From Flavobacterium sp. (lineage in GTDB: Bacteria > Bacteroidota > Bacteroidia > Flavobacteriales > Flavobacteriaceae): a DNA stretch of 5,620 bases. Shown piece by piece: positions 1 to 5,620 of this stretch. The stretch covers positions 1 through 5,620 of the forward strand of contig JALRGZ010000112.1 in NCBI GenBank assembly GCA_023253295.1, given 5' to 3'. The position numbers were made by a program, and so were the translations under genes. Below the pieces are notes generated by a model that saw nothing but the letters and a program-made list of their open reading frames with translations, did no database searches and was not told the DNA's origin. Each line of letters opens with the position of its first letter. Within the stretch, counting starts at the first letter, position 1.

Positions 1-12
1 AATGTGGCTTAT

Positions 13-41
13 TTGAAGAAGATTTTTCAGAATTAAATTTA
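13..41 (+). promoter_or_regulatory. Candidate Bacteroidota-type promoter for the GH138 gene
   Basis: A TTG at 13-15 (within ATTTG) is followed after 18 bases by TAAATTTA at 34-41. This resembles the Bacteroidota housekeeping promoter, a TTG element about 17-23 bases upstream of TAnnTTTG; seven of eight positions of the downstream box would match, with the final G replaced by A. Transcription would then begin near 48, just ahead of the palindrome at 52-68. In DNA this AT-rich such a match can occur by chance, so the call is tentative. Confidence 0.28.
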
Positions 42-51
42 TATTATTTAG

Positions 52-68
52 TAAACCTGACAGGTTTA
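52..68. repeat. Perfect 17-nt palindrome in the GH138 leader
   Basis: TAAACCTGACAGGTTTA is an exact inverted repeat: two 8-base arms, TAAACCTG and CAGGTTTA, around a single central A. It ends 18 bases before the GH138 start codon and just downstream of the candidate promoter. It could be an operator for a dimeric regulator, or a short interspersed palindrome; from memory, AAACCTGACAGGTTT-like words are frequent between genes in Flavobacterium, which favours the second reading. No T-run follows, so it is not a classical terminator. The palindrome itself is certain; its role is not. Confidence 0.6.
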
Positions 69-86
69 AGGATAAAAACAAAACAA

Positions 87-2819
87 ATGAAATATTTAAG
101 TTTACTTTTTTTAGGATTCTACATGACTTTTGCGTCAGCGCAAAATCTAATAATTGTTCGTGATGCTAATGCACCCAGAGCGCAATTTGGTGCCGAAAAA
201 TTATCGGAAGCAGCAACCGTAAAAGGAATCAAAGTTGTTTTTGCTGATAAAGCACCTAAAAAATCAAAAGACAGAGTTGTCGTTATAGGTGAAAAAGGAA
301 CAAGTTTTTGGAAGCAAAATACCAAGAATGTTGCTATCAATGACAGTCAATTAAACAAGAAAGAAGGCTTTTTAATTCGTAGCCAAAAAAATAGCATTTT
401 CATCGAAGGAAATGATGCTACCGGAGCTTTATATGGAGCCTTGGAATTGGCTGATCGAATCGAAACTTCTGCTGTTATTCCTGCTACAATCAATGAAAAT
501 GACAGTCCGGAAATGGTATTGAGAGGCACCTGTATTGGAGTACAAAAACCCTTTTATCTTCCGGGTAGAACGGTTTATGAATATCCCTATACACCAGCTT
601 CATTCCCTTGGTTTTATGACAAGGCACTTTGGATAAAATACCTGGACATGATGGTCGAAAACCGTATGAATTCTTTGTATCTGTGGAACGGACATCCATT
701 TGCTTCTTTGGTGCGATTAAAAGATTATCCGTTTGCTGTTGAGGTAAGCGATGAAGACTTTAAGAAAAATGAAGAGGTTTTTAAATTCCTAACCGAAGAA
801 GCGAATAAAAGAGGAATCTGGGTCATTCAAATGTTTTACAATATTATTGTTTCAAAACCATTTGCGGAGCATTATAACATTAAAACACAAGAAAGAGAAC
901 GACCAATCGATCCGCTAATTGCCGATTATACGCAAAAATCGATTGCTGCCTTCATAGAAAAATATCCCAATGTTGGATTATTAGTTTGTTTGGGAGAAGC
1001 AATGAATACGGTTGAAGATGATGTGAACTGGTTTACCAAAACCATTATTCCGGGTGTAAAAGACGGTTTGAAAGCCTTAGGGAAAACTCAGGAACCACCA
1101 ATCATTTTGCGTTCACACGATACCGATGCCCCTGCCGTAATGGATAAAGCCTTGCCTTTGTATAAAAACTTATATACCATGAGTAAATACAATGGCGAAT
1201 CCTTAACGACTTATACTCCCGGTGGTCCTTGGGGAGAAACACACAAACAATTGAGTTCATTAGGATCTATTCATATTGAAAACGTACATATTTTGGCTAA
1301 TCTCGAGCCTTTCCGATACGGTTCTCCTGACTTTATCCAAAAAACCGTTCAGGCAATGCATACCGCACATGGGGCTAATGCGCTGCATTTGTATCCTCAG
1401 GCATCGTATTGGGATTGGCCGTATTCAGCTGATAAAACAGCATCAGGAAAACGATTGTTAGAAATGGATCGCGATTGGATTTGGTACAAGGCCTGGGCTA
1501 GATATGCTTGGCAAAGTAAAAGAGAAAGAACACAGGAAATCCAATTTTGGGACAAGCAATTCACTGATAAATACGGTGTAAATGCTCAGGCTGCTAGAGA
1601 TATTCTGGAAGCTTACGAACAAATCGGAGAAATAGCACCTAAAACCCTTCGCAAATTTGGAATTACCGAAGGGAATCGTCAAACCTTGTTACTAGGAATG
1701 TTCGAAAGTCAATTGGTTAATCCGGCTAAATGGCGTGTGTATCCTGGATTTCATGAATCCTGCGGGCCTCCGGGAGAATTACTTCAGGAGTATGCTAAGA
1801 AAGAATGGAATAATGAACCACATTCTGGGGAAACTCCTCCGCAATTGATTAGCGAAATTGTTCAACACGGAAAAGTGGCTGTTGAAGCCATTGACAATGC
1901 CGCTCCATTTGTGACCAAAGACAAGGAAGAATTCAATCGCTTGAAGAATGATGTGTATTCTTATGATGCTTTCGCTAATTGTTTTTCGGAGAAAGTAAAA
2001 GCTGCCATGTTGGTATTGCGATACAGCTATTCCAATGATATTGCCGATTTGGATAAAGCTGTGCCACATTTGGAAAAGGCTTTGAAATACTATGAGGAAT
2101 TGGTAAAACTGACCAAAGATAGCTATTTGTATGCCAATAGTATGCAAACTGCACAACGCCGAATTCCAATTGGCGGTGACGATGGAAACAATAAAACCTG
2201 GACGGAATTATTGCCGCATTACGAACGTGAATTGGCTAACTTTAAAAGAAATTTAGTCCTATTGAAAGAAGCTAAAGATGGTAAAATCCAACAAAAAGTG
2301 GTTACGCCTTGGAAAACCGCCAAAGTAACGCTGTTGGATCCAAAATCGGCAACTTATGATGTAAAAGCAGGAACACAAGTGTATGGAACAGCTATTTCTG
2401 AAATTGAAAAAGTAGCTCCGGAGCTTAAAAATCTTAAAGGAATTACTTTTGTAGAAGACCAGCAAAATACCGAAGGAACAACTATCAAATTCAAAACTGA
2501 TGTGCCGGTAAAATTGGTTGTGGGTTATTTTAATTCCGACCAAAAAAGATTTTTACTGCCTCCAAGTCTGGAAACTAATGCTGCCGGAAATGATTACGGT
2601 CAGGCCGAAGTGATTTTGGCGAATGCCATGAATTTAAAGGAATTACCTAGGGTTAATATTCATACCTATACCTTCAAAGCGGGCGAAAACCAACTGACTT
2701 TAGGAAAAGGAAGAGTGCTTATTTTAGGCTTTATCGATGCCAACCAAAAAATCGAAACCCGCGATGTGGGTTATATCGGAAAAGACGAAAAAGAAGCCGT
2801 AGACTGGTTGTTTTATTAA
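87..2819 (+). CDS. Secreted GH138 alpha-D-galacturonidase (BT0997-like), RG-II side chain A
   Basis: This 910-residue enzyme is predicted to remove alpha-1,2-linked D-galacturonic acid from L-rhamnose in side chain A of rhamnogalacturonan II, by the retaining mechanism known for GH138. The start at 87 is chosen because a clear signal peptide follows (MKYLSLLFLGFYMTFASA, then Q19), although the frame stays open upstream to base 3. No lipobox Cys is present, so a periplasmic location is likely. Residues 20-140 resemble the small alpha/beta domain that precedes the catalytic domain in GH20 and GH67 enzymes. A TIM barrel follows at about 145-500, then a largely helical region to about 740 and a beta-rich C-terminal domain. 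E304 (CLGEAMNT) and E371 (NGES) match the acid/base Glu294 and nucleophile Glu361 of BT0997; R342 (LRSHDTD) and R531 (EGNRQT) match its specificity residues Arg332 and Arg521, all at offset +10. An aromatic stretch (YPQASYWDWPY, 436-446) probably lines the active site. I rejected the GH67/GH115 alpha-glucuronidase alternative. Confidence 0.85.
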   Translation: MKYLSLLFLGFYMTFASAQNLIIVRDANAPRAQFGAEKLSEAATVKGIKVVFADKAPKKSKDRVVVIGEKGTSFWKQNTKNVAINDSQLNKKEGFLIRSQKNSIFIEGNDATGALYGALELADRIETSAVIPATINENDSPEMVLRGTCIGVQKPFYLPGRTVYEYPYTPASFPWFYDKALWIKYLDMMVENRMNSLYLWNGHPFASLVRLKDYPFAVEVSDEDFKKNEEVFKFLTEEANKRGIWVIQMFYNIIVSKPFAEHYNIKTQERERPIDPLIADYTQKSIAAFIEKYPNVGLLVCLGEAMNTVEDDVNWFTKTIIPGVKDGLKALGKTQEPPIILRSHDTDAPAVMDKALPLYKNLYTMSKYNGESLTTYTPGGPWGETHKQLSSLGSIHIENVHILANLEPFRYGSPDFIQKTVQAMHTAHGANALHLYPQASYWDWPYSADKTASGKRLLEMDRDWIWYKAWARYAWQSKRERTQEIQFWDKQFTDKYGVNAQAARDILEAYEQIGEIAPKTLRKFGITEGNRQTLLLGMFESQLVNPAKWRVYPGFHESCGPPGELLQEYAKKEWNNEPHSGETPPQLISEIVQHGKVAVEAIDNAAPFVTKDKEEFNRLKNDVYSYDAFANCFSEKVKAAMLVLRYSYSNDIADLDKAVPHLEKALKYYEELVKLTKDSYLYANSMQTAQRRIPIGGDDGNNKTWTELLPHYERELANFKRNLVLLKEAKDGKIQQKVVTPWKTAKVTLLDPKSATYDVKAGTQVYGTAISEIEKVAPELKNLKGITFVEDQQNTEGTTIKFKTDVPVKLVVGYFNSDQKRFLLPPSLETNAAGNDYGQAEVILANAMNLKELPRVNIHTYTFKAGENQLTLGKGRVLILGFIDANQKIETRDVGYIGKDEKEAVDWLFY

Positions 2820-2835
2820 AAGAATAAGGGCGTGC

Positions 2836-2866
2836 CCTCGTCTCGTCCGAAAAAGACGAGACGAGG
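2836..2866. repeat. GC-rich 12-bp hairpin inside the intergenic repeat
   Basis: CCTCGTCTCGTC (2836-2847) and GACGAGACGAGG (2855-2866) are exact reverse complements around a 7-base loop, CGAAAAA. Each arm contains a tandem 5-mer (TCGTC twice, GACGA twice). The hairpin begins 17 bases after the GH138 stop. It is followed by TCGGGCTG rather than a T-run, so it is not a good intrinsic terminator. It could instead protect the upstream mRNA from 3' exonucleases, which is a known role of REP-type hairpins. Confidence 0.85.
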
Positions 2867-2882
2867 TCGGGCTGTACGTTTC

Positions 2883-2935
2883 AATCTTTTTATTTTGTCC
2901 TTCGACAGGCTCAGGATGACAAAATAAAAAGGATT
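2883..2935. repeat. Long AT-rich hairpin with an embedded GACAGGCTCAGGA-type repeat
   Basis: CTTTTTATTTTGTC (2886-2899) and GACAAAATAAAAAG (2918-2931) are exact 14-base reverse complements. Adding AAT (2883-2885) with ATT (2933-2935), and bulging G2932, extends the stem to 17 bp. The apex at 2899-2921 carries CCTTCGACAGGCTCAGGA followed by TGACA, a word I recall as a dispersed repeat in many unrelated bacterial genomes. It appears to occupy the variable middle of the larger repeat. An RNA copy would form a strong hairpin 40 bases ahead of the GH2 start codon. Confidence 0.8.
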
Positions 2936-2974
2936 TCCACTTCCATCCCTTACGCAGGAGAAGAAATAAAAACA

Positions 2975-5503
2975 ATGAAGAAATTAATTTACATACTATT
3001 TTTTATAACTAGCCTTTCGTGGTCGCAGACTCGGGAAGAAATGCCGTTGAACGCTAATTGGAAAACCACCATGTTGGAAACCAATTCCGATGCCAAACAG
3101 GATTTCGTAACCAATGCAACTGCTGATGCCAATTGTAAAACAGTAGATGTACCTCATAACTGGGATCAATACGAAGGTTTTCGCCAGATGAAACATGGTA
3201 ATTTGCACGGAACGGCTTGGTATTCGAAACAGTTGAAAATAGGAAAACAACAAAAAGACAAACGCTATTTTCTGTTTTTCGAAGGAGTCAATAGCTATGC
3301 TACCGTTTGGGTAAATGGAAAAGAAGTAGGGCAGCACAAAGGTGGTCGTACCACTTTTACCTTTGATATTACAGATGCTTTACAATTTAATGCTGATAAT
3401 AAAATTTTGGTTAAAGCTGCTCATCCTGCTTTCATCACCGATTTACCTTGGGTGTGTGGTGGATGTTCTGGAGAATGGGGATTTTCAGAGGGCTCACAAC
3501 CGATGGGGATTTTCCGTCCGGTAACTTTGGTAATAACCAATGAAGTCCGTGTAGCGCCTTTTGGAGTTCACATCTGGAATGATAAAACCACTTCTAAGGA
3601 AGAAGCTATTTTGCATACCACAACCGAAATTCAAAATTACAGTCCTTCGGATAGAACAATTACAGTGGTAAATACTCTTTTGGATAACAAAGGAAAAGAA
3701 GTGGCTTCAGTAAAGAACGAAATTCTACTTTCAAAAGGAACAAAGGAAATTCAGCAAACTTTGCCTGTTATCAAAAATCCTAATTTATGGTCGCCGGAGA
3801 ATTCCTATTTGTACACACTTTCAACTACGATTGTAGAGAAAAACAAAGTAGTAGACAAAATCACTACTCCTTACGGAATTCGTTGGATTTCTTGGCCAGT
3901 GGCCAGAGCAGGCGATGACAATCGTTTTTTCATTAATGACGAGCCGGTGTTTATCAATGGAACCTGTGAATACGAACACCAATTAGGTCAAAGTCATGCC
4001 TTTTCAGATACGCAAATCAAAGCCCGAATCGAGCAGATTAAAGCAGCCGGTTTTAACTCATTCAGAGAAGCACATCAGCCACATAATTTAAAATACCAAC
4101 AGCTTTTAGACGAAAGCGGCATTTTGTTTTGGTCTCAGTTTTCTGCCCATATTTGGTACGATACACCTGAATTCAAAGAGAATTTCAAGACTTTATTGCG
4201 CGAATGGATTAAGGAGCGTCGCAACAATCCTTCAGTGGTGTTGTGGGGTTTACAAAATGAAAGTACCATTCCAAAGGAATTTGCTGAAGAATGCACTAAA
4301 ATCATTCGTGAAATGGACCCAACTGCCGCCGAACAACGCAAGGTAACTACCTGTAATGGTGGAGAAGGAACCGACTGGAATGTGGTGCAAAACTGGTCTG
4401 GAACTTATGGTGGAGACCCCTATAATTATGATGTCGAAATGACCACTCAATTATTAAATGGAGAATACGGTGCTTGGCGTAGTATCGATTTACACACCGA
4501 AGGGGAATTTGACCAAAAAGGAATTTTGAGCGAAAACCGTTTTTCGCAATTGATGGAAATCAAAGTCCGCGAAGCCGAATCGGTAAAGGATAAAATAGCC
4601 GGACAATTCAATTGGCTTTTTGCTTCGCATGAAAATCCGGGACGTGATCAAAACGGTGAAGGATATAGAACCATGGATCAGGTCGGGCCGGTAAATTACA
4701 AAGGATTGTTTAGTATTTGGGGTGAACCACTGGATGCCTATTATATGTACCGCGCCAATTATGTTTCGAACAAAACCAATCCGATGGTGTATATCGTTTC
4801 ACATAGCTGGCCAAATCGTTGGGAGAAAACAGGGGTTAAAAACGGAATTGATCTTTATTCCAATTGTGATGAGGTAGAATTGTTCAACGATGTCAATCAC
4901 GAATCTTTAGGGAAGTTAAAAAATCCGGGAAGAGGACAGCATTTTCAGTGGAATAATGTGAATATTCAATACAATGTTTTGTACGCTGTGGGTTATGTTG
5001 ATGGCAAAAAAGTAGCTCAGGATTATGTGGTGTTGAACAATTTGCCTCAGGCGCCACATCTGAAAGAATTAAGCAATAATGAAGAAGTAATTGTTGCAAA
5101 ACCAAATTACAATTACCTGTACAGAGTGAATTGTGGTGGTGACGATTTTACAGATACCAAAGGAAACCTTTGGATGGCGGATGTTCATAAAAGTGAAAAA
5201 AACAGCTGGGGTTCTTTATCCTGGACGGATCATTTTAAAAACCTGCCTGCTTATTTCGCGAGTCAGCGTACCACATCGGATTTAGTGGATGGCACACAAA
5301 ATGATGTTTTATTCCAGAATTTCCGTTACGGAATGAATCAGTTGCGATATGAATTTCCTGTTGCTGATGGCGAGTACGAAGTCGAATTGTATTTCTCGGA
5401 GCCTTGGTACGGCCTTGGAGGCGGAATGGATTGCAAAGACTGGCGTGTTTTTGATGTGGCAATTAATGAGCAAGTTGTTCTAAAAGATTTTGATATTTGT
5501 TAA
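2975..5503 (+). CDS. Secreted GH2 beta-glycosidase with truncated malectin domain; candidate beta-D-galacturonidase
   Basis: This GH2 hydrolase of 842 residues is cut short at its C-terminus. A signal peptide (MKKLIYILFFITSLSWS, then Q18) sends it to the periplasm. The jelly-roll sugar-binding domain spans about 25-190 and includes a CGGC motif (C161, C164). An immunoglobulin-like domain follows at about 195-305, then the TIM barrel at about 310-590 with FREAHQP (R364, H367). The acid/base is E429 in LWGLQNES and the nucleophile E497 in LNGEYG. An Ig-like linker (about 600-700) leads to a malectin-like domain from about 715 (YRVNCGGDD) through SEPWYGLGGGMDC. The frame stops after KDFDIC; family members usually continue from KDxDIW with about 40 or more residues, so the malectin fold is incomplete. 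The stop lies where antisense ugd sequence begins. Exact specificity cannot be read from the sequence. The GH138 neighbour suggests a beta-linked galacturonic acid in RG-II chain A; beta-glucuronidase or beta-galactosidase are alternatives. Confidence 0.88.
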   Translation: MKKLIYILFFITSLSWSQTREEMPLNANWKTTMLETNSDAKQDFVTNATADANCKTVDVPHNWDQYEGFRQMKHGNLHGTAWYSKQLKIGKQQKDKRYFLFFEGVNSYATVWVNGKEVGQHKGGRTTFTFDITDALQFNADNKILVKAAHPAFITDLPWVCGGCSGEWGFSEGSQPMGIFRPVTLVITNEVRVAPFGVHIWNDKTTSKEEAILHTTTEIQNYSPSDRTITVVNTLLDNKGKEVASVKNEILLSKGTKEIQQTLPVIKNPNLWSPENSYLYTLSTTIVEKNKVVDKITTPYGIRWISWPVARAGDDNRFFINDEPVFINGTCEYEHQLGQSHAFSDTQIKARIEQIKAAGFNSFREAHQPHNLKYQQLLDESGILFWSQFSAHIWYDTPEFKENFKTLLREWIKERRNNPSVVLWGLQNESTIPKEFAEECTKIIREMDPTAAEQRKVTTCNGGEGTDWNVVQNWSGTYGGDPYNYDVEMTTQLLNGEYGAWRSIDLHTEGEFDQKGILSENRFSQLMEIKVREAESVKDKIAGQFNWLFASHENPGRDQNGEGYRTMDQVGPVNYKGLFSIWGEPLDAYYMYRANYVSNKTNPMVYIVSHSWPNRWEKTGVKNGIDLYSNCDEVELFNDVNHESLGKLKNPGRGQHFQWNNVNIQYNVLYAVGYVDGKKVAQDYVVLNNLPQAPHLKELSNNEEVIVAKPNYNYLYRVNCGGDDFTDTKGNLWMADVHKSEKNSWGSLSWTDHFKNLPAYFASQRTTSDLVDGTQNDVLFQNFRYGMNQLRYEFPVADGEYEVELYFSEPWYGLGGGMDCKDWRVFDVAINEQVVLKDFDIC

Positions 5504-5620
5504 CAACCTCAACTGCTTGAAGCACTTTTAAATCATAATTATATTCTTTTGCTGTTTTTATTAATGCTTGAACATCTTTTGGGAAGCAAGAACCCCCATA
5601 CCCTATGCCTGGGTATATAA
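5463..5620 (-). CDS. ugd: UDP-glucose 6-dehydrogenase fragment, cut at both ends
   Basis: On the minus strand, 51 codons run from the window edge to a TAA at 5463-5465. The translation begins IYPGIGYGGSCFPKD and continues VQALIKTAKEYNYDLKVLQA, then VEVVNKYQ. GYGGSCFPKD is the catalytic-Cys motif of UDP-glucose 6-dehydrogenase (Cys codon 5586-5588), the NAD-dependent enzyme making UDP-glucuronate; GDP-mannose and UDP-ManNAc dehydrogenases carry different versions of it. The N-terminal Rossmann domain would lie beyond the window. Homology ends near Q (5490-5492); the last eight codons (NLLEQLAH) are only the antisense of the GH2 gene, so the C-terminal domain of the usual protein of about 440 residues is missing. 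A working enzyme is unlikely from this arrangement. Bases 5501-5620 are about 34% G+C (41 of 120), lower than the adjoining end of GH2. Ugd is biosynthetic and has no expected place in a pectin-degradation operon. Confidence 0.85.
   Translation of the reverse strand, partial: IYPGIGYGGSCFPKDVQALIKTAKEYNYDLKVLQAVEVVNKYQNLLEQLAH
5490..5499. other. Junction between the GH2 gene and antisense ugd (about 10-bp shared sequence)
   Basis: On the plus strand, TTGATATTTG closes the recognisable GH2 sequence (F-D-I, then the TG of an expected Trp codon). Read in reverse, the same bases give CAAATATCAA, which ends the recognisable Ugd sequence (K-Y-Q). Both proteins thus lose their expected continuation within the same ten bases. 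This fits a join at a short shared word, either through microhomology-mediated rearrangement or an assembly overlap error. The sequence alone cannot tell which. Confidence 0.65.

Larger units (their letters stand above)
2825..2957. repeat. Structured intergenic repeat (Flavobacterium REP-like element)
   Basis: Nearly the whole gap between the two hydrolase genes is one structured element of about 133 bp. It starts with TAAGGGCGTGCCC and ends with ATCCCTTACGCAG, so TAAGGG (2825-2830) and CCCTTA (2947-2952) form short terminal inverted repeats. Inside are a GC-rich hairpin (2836-2866), the segment GGTCGGGCTGTACG, and a long AT-rich hairpin (2883-2935) followed by GGATTTCCACTTCCATCCC. From memory, this order (GGGCG..GCCC, hairpin, GTCGGGCT..ACG, AATCTTTT, AAAAGGATTTCC, ATCCCTTACGCA) recurs between genes in many Flavobacterium genomes; I cannot count copies here. 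It starts 5 bases after the GH138 stop and ends 17 bases before the GH2 start, so it would form most of the spacer of a two-gene transcript. Confidence 0.72.

Noticed and set aside
1..36. Possible C-terminal tail of an upstream gene (frame 1: NVAYLKKIFQN, stop at 34-36)
   Set aside because: Eleven codons at the window edge are too few to assign to a protein or to tell from chance.
3..86. Upstream extension of the GH138 frame, which stays open from base 3
   Set aside because: No better start codon is visible, and the signal peptide begins exactly at the ATG at 87. An extension would bury it behind about 28 extra residues.
1779..2156. 125-codon antisense open frame within the GH138 gene
   Set aside because: It is a shadow of the coding strand with no start context, no recognisable domain and a composition explained by the sense gene.
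87..2819. Alpha-glucuronidase (GH67 or GH115) as the identity of the first gene
   Set aside because: The small N-terminal alpha/beta domain and barrel are reminiscent of GH67, but I do not see the GH67 catalytic-region motifs, while all four GH138 functional residues match at one constant offset.
2836..2866. Rho-independent terminator after the GH138 gene
   Set aside because: The stem is strong but followed by TCGGGCTG on the plus strand, with no T-run; the feature belongs to the larger repeat.
2875..2882. TACGTTTC as a promoter box for the GH2 gene
   Set aside because: It matches TAnnTTTG at seven of eight positions, but no TTG element lies at the right distance upstream and the bases belong to the repeat core.
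2825..2957. CRISPR array or riboswitch in the intergenic gap
   Set aside because: There are no regularly spaced direct repeats, and the element does not match an aptamer class I can recognise.
2956..2960. AGGAG as the Shine-Dalgarno site of the GH2 gene
   Set aside because: The 14-base spacing is too long for a normal SD interaction, Bacteroidota rely little on SD, and the bases overlap the end of the repeat.
5463..5503. A natural convergent overlap of two complete genes
   Set aside because: Both proteins lose conserved family sequence at the overlap (malectin remainder and Ugd C-terminal domain), so neither gene is complete here.

Overview
The window looks like a piece of a Bacteroidota genome, most likely Flavobacterium or a close relative. 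The evidence is AT-rich DNA with A-rich leaders before the start codons, two secreted glycoside hydrolases with Sec signal peptides ending just before a Gln, and an intergenic repeat of a type I associate with Flavobacterium genomes. The genus is an inference.

Layout. Bases 1-86 are a leader holding a possible Bacteroidota promoter and a perfect 17-nt palindrome. Bases 87-2819 encode a 910-residue secreted enzyme that I assign to GH138. Four residues known to matter in BT0997 (Glu294, Glu361, Arg332, Arg521) all fall on the same residue type here at a constant +10 offset (E304, E371, R342, R531). Bases 2820-2974 are filled almost entirely by a structured repeat of about 133 bp with two strong hairpins. 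Bases 2975-5503 encode a secreted GH2 enzyme with a C-terminal malectin-like domain that is cut off. From about 5490 to the window end, the minus strand encodes the middle of a UDP-glucose 6-dehydrogenase (Ugd), including its catalytic-Cys motif, and that gene is cut off at the same place.

How the genes work together. GH138 removes alpha-1,2-linked galacturonic acid from L-rhamnose in side chain A of the pectin rhamnogalacturonan II (RG-II). It is known to need the neighbouring beta-1,3-linked galacturonic acid to be still present. A GH2 enzyme directly downstream is a natural candidate for removing that second, beta-linked uronic acid. The pair therefore looks like part of an RG-II (pectin) utilisation locus. 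No SusC/SusD genes or regulator are in view.

Main caution. The end of the GH2 gene and the end of the ugd fragment meet tail to tail over about 10 bp at 5490-5499, and both proteins lose conserved sequence exactly there. This is either a real rearrangement or a chimeric assembly join. I see no convincing undescribed biological system; the repeat and the junction are the most unusual parts.
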